A stretch of DNA of 64,000 bases from Sulfitobacter mediterraneus (GCF_016801775.1 NZ_CP069004.1:1612001-1676000), one strand, 5' to 3'. Positions 52,835 through 62,442 are shown, numbered from the stretch's first letter. Notes: generated by a model not told the origin, from the letters alone. Program-made: numbers and translations.

Positions 52835-53926
52835 TCAGGTCACAAGCGGGTGCGCGTTTTGGTCACCGCTCAGCCAGCGTTCAAGATTGATTTTTACAAA
52901 GATGTCGTCGTTCATTTCCGGATACATCCGGTAAACGCGGTCAATTTGTTCAAGTTGACCGGGGCTTAGGGTTTCGTCCGGATTGAGGCACAATGTGTTC
53001 TCTGCCAGCCCCTGCCGGCGCAACACTTCGAGACAACCGGGGATGCAGCCCTTGAGATCGTTCAGCGCGTCATAAATCGCCAGATTACAATCTGTTACCA
53101 TGCTATCGAGGGCCAGCAGATCTTCGGGCATATCCGCGCCATCCGGAACCGCCTGAATGCGGCGCAGCATCTTGGCGGATTTCTCGACCCAAACGCTCCA
53201 ATGGCCCAGAAGCCCGCCGCGAATGCGGGCCCGGCGTTCTTGTTTGCCATCCTCAGAGCGCACAACGAAAGGCTGGATCAGATCCAGAATGATATGATCG
53301 TCATTGCCGGTGTAGAGCGTGATCCGATCTTCGGCGCCGGCATCATAGACCGCGCGGACAATATCAATCGTCCGGTACCGATCAAACGGGGCCATCTTGA
53401 TCGCGATGACGTTTTCAATCTGCGCAAAGGCCTTCCAGAACTCATAGGACAGATGGAAGCCCCCCACCGAAGGCAAAAGAGCAAATCCGATGACCGGCAT
53501 TTCCTTTGCAACGGTCCGGCAATGCTCAAGAATCTCCGCCTCCGGCACGCCGTTCAGGTGGGCAAGGTTCAAGAGTGCCGCGTGATACCCCAGCCCCCGT
53601 GCGACCTGCGCCTCTTGGGTAGCCTGCGCCGTTTTGCCCGTCACCCCCGCAATGAGAAGCCGCGCGTCGTCTGTCCAGTCAAGCGCTGTCTCGGCTGCGA
53701 GGCGCAAGACCGGCTCATAAAGTCCGACGTCGCGGATGGCGAATTGGGTTGTGTGAACGCCCGCGGCAATGCCGCCTGCCCCGGCATCCAAATAATACCG
53801 CGTGACGGCCTGTTGGCGGGTGGTGTCCAACTTGCGGTCATTGTCCAACAGTAACGGATGGGCCGGAATGGCCACGCCGGTACGAAGAAGGTTCAACGCC
53901 TCTTTTGGGATGTCTTGGGCAATCAT
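52835..53926 (-). CDS. Dihydrodipicolinate synthase-family lyase (DapA-like)
   Basis: 363 residues, longer than the usual 290-300. (beta/alpha)8 barrel with the Schiff-base lysine K177 in VIAIKMAPFD. The catalytic Tyr of DapA (in its YNVPSRTG motif) aligns to A149 in GFALLPSVGG, so it appears to be missing. N-terminal AGVTGKTAQATQEAQVARGL is the family substrate loop. ATG overlaps the CoA-transferase stop by four bases. Possibly an aldolase or hydratase in a catabolic pathway. Confidence 0.8.
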   Translation of the reverse strand: MIAQDIPKEALNLLRTGVAIPAHPLLLDNDRKLDTTRQQAVTRYYLDAGAGGIAAGVHTTQFAIRDVGLYEPVLRLAAETALDWTDDARLLIAGVTGKTAQATQEAQVARGLGYHAALLNLAHLNGVPEAEILEHCRTVAKEMPVIGFALLPSVGGFHLSYEFWKAFAQIENVIAIKMAPFDRYRTIDIVRAVYDAGAEDRITLYTGNDDHIILDLIQPFVVRSEDGKQERRARIRGGLLGHWSVWVEKSAKMLRRIQAVPDGADMPEDLLALDSMVTDCNLAIYDALNDLKGCIPGCLEVLRRQGLAENTLCLNPDETLSPGQLEQIDRVYRMYPEMNDDIFVKINLERWLSGDQNAHPLVT

Positions 53927-55521
53927 GTGCTCACGCGCTCCTCTTCCCGATCTGGTTTCAAGAAATGGGCCGCATCCATCAGGGCCAGCGGCTCCGCTAT
54001 TCTGACCGGTGCAAAATCCATCAGGTCAAGAACCTGCGTTTGAAGATCAATGCCAGGCGCAATTTCGATCAGCTCAAGACCATCCGCAGCGCATCTGAAA
54101 ACAGCCCGTTCAGTGACGATCAACGCATCCTGGTTTCGTTCGGATACACCGTGTTGAACCCGGTAGGTGATGGAGGCGGCTTCTTTGACAAACTTCCGCA
54201 CTTTCCCCTCCCGTTCGATCACCAGCTTGCCAGCGACCACATCGGCACGCAATCCACCGGTTGTGAAAGTACCTGCAAAAATAAGGCGTTCGGCATTCTG
54301 CGCGATGTCGATAAATCCACCAGCACCCGGATTGGCCTTGCCAAATTTCGACACGTTCACAACGCCGGAAGCGTCATATTCCGCAAAACTCAGCGCAGTG
54401 AATTTGCACAATCCCCCATCGATCACGTCAAACTGCGTGACCCCATCAAGCAATGCATCAGGGTTGATATTGGCCGAAAACTGCCAGCCGGGCATCACGA
54501 TACCGCCGTAGGCGCCGTGTTCCGTCGTGCCGGGATAATCGTATATGCCACCGTTATCAAACTGGCCGTTCTCGGCCATGACCAAAGGCACATCGGTGGC
54601 CGCGCCAAAGCCAAAGATTGACAGCTCGTGCTTGCGAACCTCCGGGGCGATCCGGTTGGCAATAATCCGATCCACCGAAAACGGTGGCGCGGAAAGGGTT
54701 GAGATATCCTTGTGCTCGCCGCCGAAATAGGCCGCATCATAGGGCACATCAGTGGTCATCATCATATCGGGATCAACAACCACCTGATCGACAAACACGC
54801 CCGGAAGCCGATTCTGGCTGGCGGGACGATCCCCCACGGGCACAACGCGGCGCACTTGGGCAATCACCTTGCCGCCCGACGCCTTGGCCGCCAGCGCCAA
54901 TGCGACGTTGGAGGTGGTCAGCGGCTCATCTTCCCAACTGAGGTTGCCATGTTCATCTGCCGTGGCCGCCCGCAGGATCGCCACATCGATGGGCCAACTG
55001 GGGTAGAACAACAGCTCCTCGTCATCGAGGGTGATCACACGGATCAGATCCTCGGTTGCCTTATCGGTAAACTTGCCACCGCCGTGACGGGGGTCGGCAT
55101 ATGTTCCCAGACCAACGCGGGTCATATATCCCGGGCTCTTGCGGGCCACTTCGCGCAGCCAATGCATGGTTGCGCCAATCGGCCAGCTGTAAGCTTCGAC
55201 CTTGTTGTCATGGATCAATCGCATCAAGGCTGGTCGCTGCCCTGTCGCCGGATCAACCGGATTAATATAGCTGCCCGACACGATGCGTTTCATCAGCCCT
55301 TCACGGGCGACGTGATCCATCCCCTTGATGCCAACCGCATCCCCTGTCCCGCAAGGGAAAAAGAATGTCAGATCGCGGGGCGCGGCGGTTTGTGCAAACC
55401 GGTCCCCCAATGCCTTGAGCACCTTGTCCGGTGTGACCCAGCCGATGACACCCGCACTGGCAACTGTTGCATGTGACGGAATGTCCGCAACGGCTTGGGC
55501 TTCTGTAACAATCTTGTTCAT
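53923..55521 (-). CDS. Family I CoA-transferase (fused alpha-beta)
   Basis: 532 residues, both CoA-transferase domains in one chain as in YdiF-like acetoacetate/acetate CoA-transferases. Catalytic Glu is E317 in VMAENGQFDNGG. The start at 55521 (MNKIVTEAQA) was chosen over a longer non-homologous frame. Coupled by ATGA to the enoyl-CoA hydratase upstream and by ATGA to the DapA-like gene downstream. Confidence 0.9.
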   Translation of the reverse strand: MNKIVTEAQAVADIPSHATVASAGVIGWVTPDKVLKALGDRFAQTAAPRDLTFFFPCGTGDAVGIKGMDHVAREGLMKRIVSGSYINPVDPATGQRPALMRLIHDNKVEAYSWPIGATMHWLREVARKSPGYMTRVGLGTYADPRHGGGKFTDKATEDLIRVITLDDEELLFYPSWPIDVAILRAATADEHGNLSWEDEPLTTSNVALALAAKASGGKVIAQVRRVVPVGDRPASQNRLPGVFVDQVVVDPDMMMTTDVPYDAAYFGGEHKDISTLSAPPFSVDRIIANRIAPEVRKHELSIFGFGAATDVPLVMAENGQFDNGGIYDYPGTTEHGAYGGIVMPGWQFSANINPDALLDGVTQFDVIDGGLCKFTALSFAEYDASGVVNVSKFGKANPGAGGFIDIAQNAERLIFAGTFTTGGLRADVVAGKLVIEREGKVRKFVKEAASITYRVQHGVSERNQDALIVTERAVFRCAADGLELIEIAPGIDLQTQVLDLMDFAPVRIAEPLALMDAAHFLKPDREEERVST

Positions 55522-56270
55522 CGGGCCACCGTAAACTTGGCCAGAACGGCCTTGGCCGCCTCGCTTTGGCAATCAAGCCCAAACAATCGGTTGGCCTCTG
55601 CATCCTGCCGTTCGGCATCAGCCGTGGCGGTTGTTTCAAAGAACCTCTTGGTTGAGGCCACGGCATTCGCGGGCAATTCGGCCAACCGCTTTGCAATTCC
55701 GCAAGCGGCAACCAGCGCCTCTCCGTCCGGGGCAATCACATCGGCAACCCCAAGACGCAGCGCCTCTGCCCCGTCGATCTCCAGAACACCCCATGTGATA
55801 AGCCGGGCGTTTGCAGCGCTCGTGCGCGCCGCCAAGGTTTGCAGACCCCAAGGCGGGATCCAGCCATTGCGCACCTCTGGCATGTTCCATTTTGTGCTGG
55901 CCGCACTGACAACGATGTCGCAGGACGTCGCCAGGATAAACCCGCCGCCCAGCGCATACCCCTCCACGGCCGCCACAACGGGAATGGACAACATCCCGAT
56001 CTGTCGTGCGATACGTGCGGTTTCCGCCTCATGGGCGCACATGTCCGGTATCGAAAGCCCGCCCAGCTCCTTGAGATCACTGCCCGCACAGAACGCTGGT
56101 GCCGCACCGGTCAGAACAACCGCTTTACACTCGGGATCTTTTTCCAGATCCAGCAGCGCGGCATAAAGTTCGGCCATGCTTTGTGTGCCCAGCGCATTGC
56201 GGCGGGCCGGTTTGTTGTTTGTGACGATTGCGTAGCCGTCTTTGTGATCTATCAAAATCTGATCGCTCAT
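55518..56270 (-). CDS. Enoyl-CoA hydratase/isomerase family protein
   Basis: 250 residues of the crotonase fold. Oxyanion-hole regions FCAGSDLKEL and VEGYALGGGFILATSCDIVV; likely catalytic Glu in MPEVRNGWIPPWG. It acts on a CoA thioester, fitting the adjacent CoA-transferase. ATGA overlap with the CoA-transferase; 24 bases after the FAD gene. Confidence 0.9.
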   Translation of the reverse strand: MSDQILIDHKDGYAIVTNNKPARRNALGTQSMAELYAALLDLEKDPECKAVVLTGAAPAFCAGSDLKELGGLSIPDMCAHEAETARIARQIGMLSIPVVAAVEGYALGGGFILATSCDIVVSAASTKWNMPEVRNGWIPPWGLQTLAARTSAANARLITWGVLEIDGAEALRLGVADVIAPDGEALVAACGIAKRLAELPANAVASTKRFFETTATADAERQDAEANRLFGLDCQSEAAKAVLAKFTVAR

Positions 56271-56294
56271 TGCAGTTCTCCAGTCAGGCGGGTC

Positions 56295-57629
56295 TTAGTC
56301 CAGCCGGGCATTTTCACGGTTCAAAATCATGCGGATATCCGCGCCTTGAATATCTCTTGGGGCAACGCCGTCCCGCGCGGCTATCACCGCCGCGTGACCC
56401 ACCGCATGACCGTATCCAAAACACTGCGCCGTCACACGAGCCGAGGCGACGGCCTCATGCTCTGCCGACAGGCACCGGCCAGCGACCATCAGGTTTTCGC
56501 CCGCCTGCGGAACGAAACACCCAAAGGGGATTTCATAAACGTCGTTCAGCAGCCATTCGACCTTAGGCTTTATTCCCGAATGCAGTTCAATCGGCCAAGG
56601 GGACCGCGCGATCCCATGTTTGAATTTTGTGCCAAGGACCACGTCAGTATTGGTCAGCTTGGTCGCGCCTTCGACCTGCCGGGTTTGCCGAACCCCCACC
56701 TGAACCGCCATGTCGTTGACAAAGGACTGCTCACATCCCACGAGATTGTCCTTGAAGAACCGCGCGTATTCACGGGCTTGCCGGCGCCCCTGTATTTCCG
56801 CCTCTGAAAAGTCTTTCCAGAACAATGGGTTCAACTCGCGACCATCCTCGCCAATGATCCGCGTGCAATTGCAAAGCAGCTCATTCGGGCGGGTTGTTGG
56901 AAAAAGCCAGATCTTGGCCCGCGGCAGGGTATATTTCCCGGATGCATTGCTATCGATGATCAGTTGCGAGACATCTGGCGGCATAATGGTGTCCGCGCCA
57001 TAACGTGCCTTGAACGCACCGACATCGACACCCAAAAGCCGAAAGATCATCGTCGGGTTCTGCACCCGCCCGTTGTCTCCGACAAAGTTGGGCAGGCCTG
57101 CCATTGCCACGATATCTGCGTCCCCTGACGCGTCCACAGTGACCTTGGCGCGCACCTCCAGCGGCCCCTGTTTTGTCCAAACCTCGACACCTTCGATTTT
57201 CTCACCTTCGGCCAGAACGCGCGTTGCGACCGCGTGATAGATGGTTGTAACGCCCGCCTCGGTCAAAAGATCATCCGACACCTCACGCCAGACAATCGGA
57301 TCATGCACGCGGGTAAAGGTTTTTCCGTATTGCACTGGCTCTGCCAGTCCGCCGCGTTCTTCCATCCGGCTGATAAATTCCGATGCAAATCCATGCACGG
57401 CCAGGACTGGCGCATCGGACTGATTATCGGTTGCCTCGTAGAGCCCGCAAATGGTGCCGGAGTGACCGGCCACTGCCCCGCCGCCAGCAAAGCCGTGACG
57501 TTCAATCACGACGACCCGCAGACCGGCGCGTGCCGCAATGGTTGCGGTTGTCACCCCTGCGGCGCCACCGCCAACGACAACCAAATCGCAATCCAGTCTT
57601 TGCTTGGCTCTTAGGTCTTGCGCAGTCAT
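56295..57629 (-). CDS. FAD-dependent oxidoreductase (FAD_oxidored family)
   Basis: 444 residues. FAD motif VVGGGAAG at 18-25, then E43 in VIERHGFAGGG. A second signature, VDASGDADIVAMAG, is near 163-176. First gene of the nine-gene operon, divergent from the GntR regulator. Specific substrate not assignable. Confidence 0.88.
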   Translation of the reverse strand: MTAQDLRAKQRLDCDLVVVGGGAAGVTTATIAARAGLRVVVIERHGFAGGGAVAGHSGTICGLYEATDNQSDAPVLAVHGFASEFISRMEERGGLAEPVQYGKTFTRVHDPIVWREVSDDLLTEAGVTTIYHAVATRVLAEGEKIEGVEVWTKQGPLEVRAKVTVDASGDADIVAMAGLPNFVGDNGRVQNPTMIFRLLGVDVGAFKARYGADTIMPPDVSQLIIDSNASGKYTLPRAKIWLFPTTRPNELLCNCTRIIGEDGRELNPLFWKDFSEAEIQGRRQAREYARFFKDNLVGCEQSFVNDMAVQVGVRQTRQVEGATKLTNTDVVLGTKFKHGIARSPWPIELHSGIKPKVEWLLNDVYEIPFGCFVPQAGENLMVAGRCLSAEHEAVASARVTAQCFGYGHAVGHAAVIAARDGVAPRDIQGADIRMILNRENARLD

Positions 57630-57648
57630 CTCACCCCCTGATCGTCAT

Positions 57649-57702
57649 CTGATATATCAGTTGTTGATTTGACTAATAAGCAATTGATATACACCTTGTC
57701 AA
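57649..57702. promoter_or_regulatory. Divergent promoters and operator between FAD operon and GntR gene
   Basis: Minus-strand promoter: TTGACA (57697-57702), 17 bases, TTATTA (57674-57679). Plus-strand promoter for GntR: TTGATT (57664-57669), 18 bases, TATACA (57688-57693). A perfect 12-bp palindrome CTGATATATCAG (57649-57660) lies just downstream of the operon -10, with a related TTGATATAC at 57684-57692. The GntR protein is the obvious candidate to bind. Confidence 0.6.
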
Positions 57703-57735
57703 CAATTACATTTGCCCCGAAGTGGAGCATGACTG

Positions 57736-58422
57736 ATGGTAAAAGAGATTGTTGAAGATCCGGCGGTGATCGAAGCGGGCGACAGATCGCTGACAGACAT
57801 TGCCTATGACGCGATCCAAAAGATGATCGTGACAGGACGCCTTGGCACCCATCAGCTTATCTCAGAAAGCGAACTTGGCCGTGAGTTGGGATGCGGCCGA
57901 ACGCCCGTGCGCGAGGCGCTTCAGCGGCTGAAGTTCGAAGGGTTTGTCGAGGTTCTGCCGCGCCGTGGAATTCTAGTAACCGCCGCTGATGTCACAGGCC
58001 AGCTGGAGCTGCTGGAAATGCGCCGCCCCCTTGAAAAGCTGGTGGTATCTTTGGCCGCCAAACGCGCCAAGCCCAAACAAAAGCAGGCCATGTTGCATCT
58101 TGCGGATGAGTTGGAGCGGGCCATCAAGGAAAACGACATTGAGCATTACCTCGATATCAACAAGATGATCCACGAGATTCAGGCCGAAGCCACGGGCAAC
58201 CGGTTTCTTAAAAACCAGATCACCGTTGTTCACAACCTTTCGCGGCGGTTTTGGTATGCGTCCATTTCGGACACCGACAGTTTTTCCATCGCCGCAAAAC
58301 ATCACGCCGCCACCTTGCGTGCAATTGCGGCTGGCGATGAAACCGGCGCGATGGAAAGCAACTGCGCCCTTTTGGATTGTCTTGAGAAAGCCACCAAGGA
58401 TTCGATTCGCGGAATTGGCTGA
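57736..58422 (+). CDS. GntR-family regulator with FCD domain
   Basis: 228 residues. Winged HTH at about 18-82: ISESELGRELGCGRTPVREA and LPRRGILVTAADVTGQ. The FCD effector domain follows, with the metal-site residues in HYLDINKMIHEI, as in FadR/GntR-FCD regulators of organic and sugar-acid catabolism. Divergent from the FAD operon. Ligand unknown. Confidence 0.92.
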   Translation: MVKEIVEDPAVIEAGDRSLTDIAYDAIQKMIVTGRLGTHQLISESELGRELGCGRTPVREALQRLKFEGFVEVLPRRGILVTAADVTGQLELLEMRRPLEKLVVSLAAKRAKPKQKQAMLHLADELERAIKENDIEHYLDINKMIHEIQAEATGNRFLKNQITVVHNLSRRFWYASISDTDSFSIAAKHHAATLRAIAAGDETGAMESNCALLDCLEKATKDSIRGIG

Positions 58423-58501
58423 TCGCGCAATGGGCATGCCATGCCTGCCGAATTGCCTATGGAACAGCGCGGGCAGACAATAGGGCCAAGACCTGCGCTT
58501 G

Positions 58502-59395
58502 CTACACTTTTCCAACATGCGCCTTGAGCACATCAACAAAACGCCTCTGCGGCCGCGTGACCGGCTCGCCTGCCCGTGTCATGATGCCCATGGGCCGCTC
58601 AAGCATCGACCCCATTTCCAGAAATGTCACATCGGATCGCGGATGCGCAGCGATCAGCGCGTCGGTTGCGGTGCCAAGCATCCCGCTATGCCCGACGCAG
58701 GAAATCACAAACGGCATAAAGTTGGTCTCTATCTCTGCAACGGGGGGCGCCAGCCCCTGCTCCAAAAACAGATTGTCCAATCGGGCACGGAACAAGGTGC
58801 TCCGAACCGGCAACACCCACTGGTAGGCCTCCAGATCTTTGAGAGAAACCGGATCGTTCTCCAGCAGTTCGTGCCCTTTGGCCAGGATGATCCCCTGACG
58901 GTTGGATGCGATCGGTTCAAAAATCAGGTCGTCCATATCTTCCATCTGTGACACCCCGACCACCAAATCCAGCCGCCCGTCGCGCAAATCGGCGACCAAG
59001 GCCCGTGTGTTGCGCCCCGACGAGATGAAAATTTGCGTGCCGGGGTATTTCTGGCGCAAGTCAAGAACCGCCTGTTCGACCCCAAACTCAAGCCACTCTG
59101 GCGCCGCTCCGATGGCGATTGCGCCATCCCGGCCCTCAATCAGGTCGGACACGGTACTGACCGCGCGATCAGACTGCGCCAGAACCAGCCGCGCATGGGG
59201 CAGCAGGGTGCGTCCGGCCTGGGTCAATGTCATGCCCTGAACCGACCGGCGAAACAGTGCGCCGCCAAGACTGGTCTCAAGCCGCTGGATACTCTTGGTG
59301 AGGCCGGTCTGCGTGATATTCAGTTTTTCCCGTGCCCGGCCAAGGCTGCCCTCTTCGGCAACTGTCACGAAATGTCGCAAACTTTGGATGTTCAT
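58502..59395 (-). CDS. LysR-family regulator of the Tct cluster
   Basis: 297 residues. HTH about 1-60 starting MNIQSLRHFVTVAEEGSLGR and including KLNITQTGLTKSIQRLE. The start at 59395 is supported by the canonical N-terminus. Divergent from tctC with a repeat-rich 117-base gap, so it most likely controls the transporter genes. Confidence 0.9.
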   Translation of the reverse strand: MNIQSLRHFVTVAEEGSLGRAREKLNITQTGLTKSIQRLETSLGGALFRRSVQGMTLTQAGRTLLPHARLVLAQSDRAVSTVSDLIEGRDGAIAIGAAPEWLEFGVEQAVLDLRQKYPGTQIFISSGRNTRALVADLRDGRLDLVVGVSQMEDMDDLIFEPIASNRQGIILAKGHELLENDPVSLKDLEAYQWVLPVRSTLFRARLDNLFLEQGLAPPVAEIETNFMPFVISCVGHSGMLGTATDALIAAHPRSDVTFLEMGSMLERPMGIMTRAGEPVTRPQRRFVDVLKAHVGKV

Positions 59396-59427
59396 ACGGC
59401 CTCCAGCCCACCTATCATGACAAGCTA

Positions 59428-59441
59428 TCATGCCAGCATGA
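59428..59441. promoter_or_regulatory. Candidate LysR operator upstream of tctC
   Basis: Perfect repeat TCATGC-CA-GCATGA, with direct repeats CTATCATG at 59412 and 59425 and a TGTCATGC near 59470, all in the divergent gap. Confidence 0.45.
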
Positions 59442-59512
59442 CAAATTGAAACTATTGCTTATGCATCAACCCTGTCATGCTAACCAGGAATTAACCTCTG
59501 GGAGGAGAGATC

Positions 59513-60457
59513 ATGAAGTATCTGGCACTTGCCGCGGCGATGGCCGCAGGATTGGCAAGCCCGCTTTTGGCGGATTACCCCGAACAACCGATCAAGCTGA
59601 TTGTACCGACTGGTGCTGGCGGCGGTATGGACACCACGGCCCGCATCGTTCAGCGCACCATTGAAGCCAACAACTTGCTGCCCGAAAGCATCGCCATCGT
59701 GAATATGAAGGGCGCAGGCGGCACCATCGGCACCCGCGAAGTTCTCAAGGCGGATCCGGACGGCTATACATTCGGGTTCTGGCACGAAGGCATCGTGACC
59801 TCGAATGTCATGGGTGTGGTGGACTACGACCACAACGATTTCGAAATTGTCGGCGCGACGGGTTTTGTCGGTCTTGGCATAGGTGTGCGCAAGGACAGCG
59901 ACATCGCGTCCTTGAAAGACTTGTTGGAGCGCGGCAAATCAGCGCCGGATACGCTTTCGGCTGCCACAAACATCGGACTGACCGTGCATTTCTTTCCACT
60001 TCTGGTGGCCGAGGAAGCCGGAGCAAAGTTTCGTTTTGTCCAGGCCGGCGGCGGGGCCAAGCGTCTGGCCGCGGTCTTGGGCGGGCACAATGATTTTGCC
60101 ACTTTTGGCGTGAACGAGCTGGTCAAACACAAGGATTCGGGGCTGCGTGCCATCGCCGTCCTTGCAAATGAACGCAGCGCGGCTTTGCCTGATGTGCCCA
60201 CAGCAGCCGAGATCGGCATACCGGTTTCTGCGCAGCACACAAGGATCTGGCTCGCGCCCAAAGGGACGCCCGAAGACCGGTTGAACGTCATGCGCGATGC
60301 CCTGCGAGCGGCAATGTCCAACGCAGATCTACAGGCAGAATTCGAAACTCTGGGCATTTCGGCCAGCTTCATCGAACCGGATGCCCTTGATGCCCAGCTT
60401 GACGACTTTAGCGCCAAAATTGCACCACTGGTCGAAACGGTCAAAGCGTCGAAATGA
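59513..60457 (+). CDS. tctC: TTT family substrate-binding protein (TctC)
   Basis: 314 residues, Sec signal peptide ending in SPLLADYPEQPIKLIVPTG. Typical PBP-fold lines GAGGGMDTTARIVQRTIEA and LPDVPTAAEIG. Periplasmic receptor of a tripartite tricarboxylate transporter. Coupled to tctB by an ATGA overlap. Confidence 0.92.
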   Translation: MKYLALAAAMAAGLASPLLADYPEQPIKLIVPTGAGGGMDTTARIVQRTIEANNLLPESIAIVNMKGAGGTIGTREVLKADPDGYTFGFWHEGIVTSNVMGVVDYDHNDFEIVGATGFVGLGIGVRKDSDIASLKDLLERGKSAPDTLSAATNIGLTVHFFPLLVAEEAGAKFRFVQAGGGAKRLAAVLGGHNDFATFGVNELVKHKDSGLRAIAVLANERSAALPDVPTAAEIGIPVSAQHTRIWLAPKGTPEDRLNVMRDALRAAMSNADLQAEFETLGISASFIEPDALDAQLDDFSAKIAPLVETVKASK

Positions 60458-60954
60458 GCACGCCAGCCGAAAACCTGCCTGAGGGCGGCTCACCCCGCCC
60501 GACGGACAACGCCGATCTCCACCTCTGTATCTTTACCGCCATCATTGCGGCTGGATTATACGCAGGTGCATCGGTGCTGCCACCGCCAACATTTGATCCT
60601 TTGGGATCGGCTGCCGTGCCAAAGGCAGTGGCTGTTGTTCTGGCCGGTTTGGCACTGCTTGTGCTGATGCCCTATGTGCGGCAGCGGCGGCAATCGGGAG
60701 CCACCGGCGAGGCCTCCCTTCAAGGAGCCGCAAACGGGGCCGGCATTGTGCTGTTGGCATTGCTTTATACCGGCGTGCTGGATTTCCGGATTGTCCCCTT
60801 CTGGCTAGCAACACTCCTGTTCATCCCCGCAGCAGGCGCCATCATCCGGCCTGAACGGTCGGTGCTGATCGTGAACCTGATCATTGGTTTGATCCTCGGC
60901 GTTGGCGGCCAGTGGATCTTTACGAAATTCTTTTACATGGATCTGCCGGTGTAA
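60454..60954 (+). CDS. tctB: TTT small membrane subunit (TctB)
   Basis: 166 residues, four hydrophobic segments starting with LHLCIFTAIIAAGLYAGASVL. Small membrane component of the transporter. It overlaps tctC by four bases and precedes tctA by three. Confidence 0.9.
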   Translation: MSTPAENLPEGGSPRPTDNADLHLCIFTAIIAAGLYAGASVLPPPTFDPLGSAAVPKAVAVVLAGLALLVLMPYVRQRRQSGATGEASLQGAANGAGIVLLALLYTGVLDFRIVPFWLATLLFIPAAGAIIRPERSVLIVNLIIGLILGVGGQWIFTKFFYMDLPV

Positions 60955-60957
60955 ACT

Positions 60958-62442
60958 ATGACTGAAGCTCTGTTTTCTGCCCTCATACAGGTCATGCAAT
61001 TTCCAACCGTGCTTTGGCTGATCCTCGGTGTTGGCTGCGGTATCGTGGTTGGTGCTATCCCTGGCCTCGGCGGCGGGATGCTTATCTCGCTGACCATTCC
61101 GCTGACATTCGGGATGAACGCGACCGATGCGCTGGTGATGATGATTGGCATGTATGTCGGCGCTGTGTCCGGCGGAATGGTCAGCGCGACCCTGCTGCGC
61201 ATGCCCGGAACGCCCTCGGCTGTCATGACCACATTTGACGGCCACCCGATGGCGGCCCGCGGCGAAGCGGGCAGAGCCTTGGGTCTTGGCGTCACCGCCT
61301 CTTTGGTAGGTGGATTGATCGCAGGTGTTTTTCTGGTTGTCATGTCCCCGCCGCTGGCCAAGCTGGCGCTGACCTTCGGACCCTGGGAATATTTCAGCAT
61401 GGTGTTGCTGGCGATGGTCCTGATCGCCGCGTTGTCCAAAGGCTCGATGGCAAAAGGCCTGCTTGGCGGCGCGCTTGGCATTGCCTTTGCCCTGCCTGGC
61501 CTGAATGAAAGCGATGGTCAATTGCGTTTGACCTTTGGTGTGGATGAGCTTGCGGACGGATTCAACCTATTGCCCGTCCTGCTGGGTGTTTTTGTGATGA
61601 GCCAAATCATCAGAGACACCGCAGCCGCTGCCACCCGCGGCGCGCCGCCGATCATGGCAAAGTTTGACAAGACAAAACTGCCGGGCTTGCGCGACTTGCG
61701 TCGCCACGGCGGCAATATGTTCCGCTCTTCTGTGATCGGCACCTTTGTCGGTGTTCTGCCCGGCGTTGGCGCCTCCATCGCGTCGATGATCGCCTATGGC
61801 ACCGCCAGAAGCTTTTCCAAGACCCCCGAAAAGTTCGGCACGGGCTGCGAAGAAGGCATCGTCGCCTCGGAATCGGCCAACAATTCGAACGTTGGCGGGG
61901 CCTTGGTTCCGCTGATCACCATGGGCATTCCCGGAAGCCCCATCGATGCGATCCTTCTGGGGGCATTGGTGCTGCACCAAATCCAGCCCGGTCCGCTTTT
62001 GTTTGTAACCAACGGTGAGTTTGTCTGGGCCCTGATGGCGGCCTACCTGATCGCCAATGTCTTGATGTTCGCCATGATGGTTCTTGCGCTGCCGGCATTG
62101 GCACGGATCGTGCGGATCAAAACCGCCTACCTGATGCCTGCCATCTTTGTGTTCTGCGTCATCGGTGCTTTTGGTCTGTCGAACCGGATGTTTGATGTCT
62201 ACGTGGTGATCGGGTTTGGCCTCGTTGGGGTCTTGCTCGAACGGGCAAAGGTGCCTGTCGGCCCCTTCGTCATCGGCTTTGTGCTGGCCAGCATTCTGGA
62301 AGCAGAGCTGCGGTCCGGCTTGCAGGCCTCTGGCGGGTCTTATCTGCCCATGCTGACCCGGCCTGTCAGCCTTTTCTTTGTGCTTTCTGCCGGGGTTCTG
62401 CTGGCCCTGCAAATGATCCCCCGGCGCGGCGACAAAACATGA
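60958..62442 (+). CDS. tctA: TTT large membrane subunit (TctA)
   Basis: 494 residues, about 12 helices. Conserved GAIPGLGGGMLISLTIPLTF, and GIPGSPIDAILLGALVLHQI. Large transport subunit for carboxylates. It overlaps the amidohydrolase gene by four bases. Confidence 0.92.
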   Translation: MTEALFSALIQVMQFPTVLWLILGVGCGIVVGAIPGLGGGMLISLTIPLTFGMNATDALVMMIGMYVGAVSGGMVSATLLRMPGTPSAVMTTFDGHPMAARGEAGRALGLGVTASLVGGLIAGVFLVVMSPPLAKLALTFGPWEYFSMVLLAMVLIAALSKGSMAKGLLGGALGIAFALPGLNESDGQLRLTFGVDELADGFNLLPVLLGVFVMSQIIRDTAAAATRGAPPIMAKFDKTKLPGLRDLRRHGGNMFRSSVIGTFVGVLPGVGASIASMIAYGTARSFSKTPEKFGTGCEEGIVASESANNSNVGGALVPLITMGIPGSPIDAILLGALVLHQIQPGPLLFVTNGEFVWALMAAYLIANVLMFAMMVLALPALARIVRIKTAYLMPAIFVFCVIGAFGLSNRMFDVYVVIGFGLVGVLLERAKVPVGPFVIGFVLASILEAELRSGLQASGGSYLPMLTRPVSLFFVLSAGVLLALQMIPRRGDKT

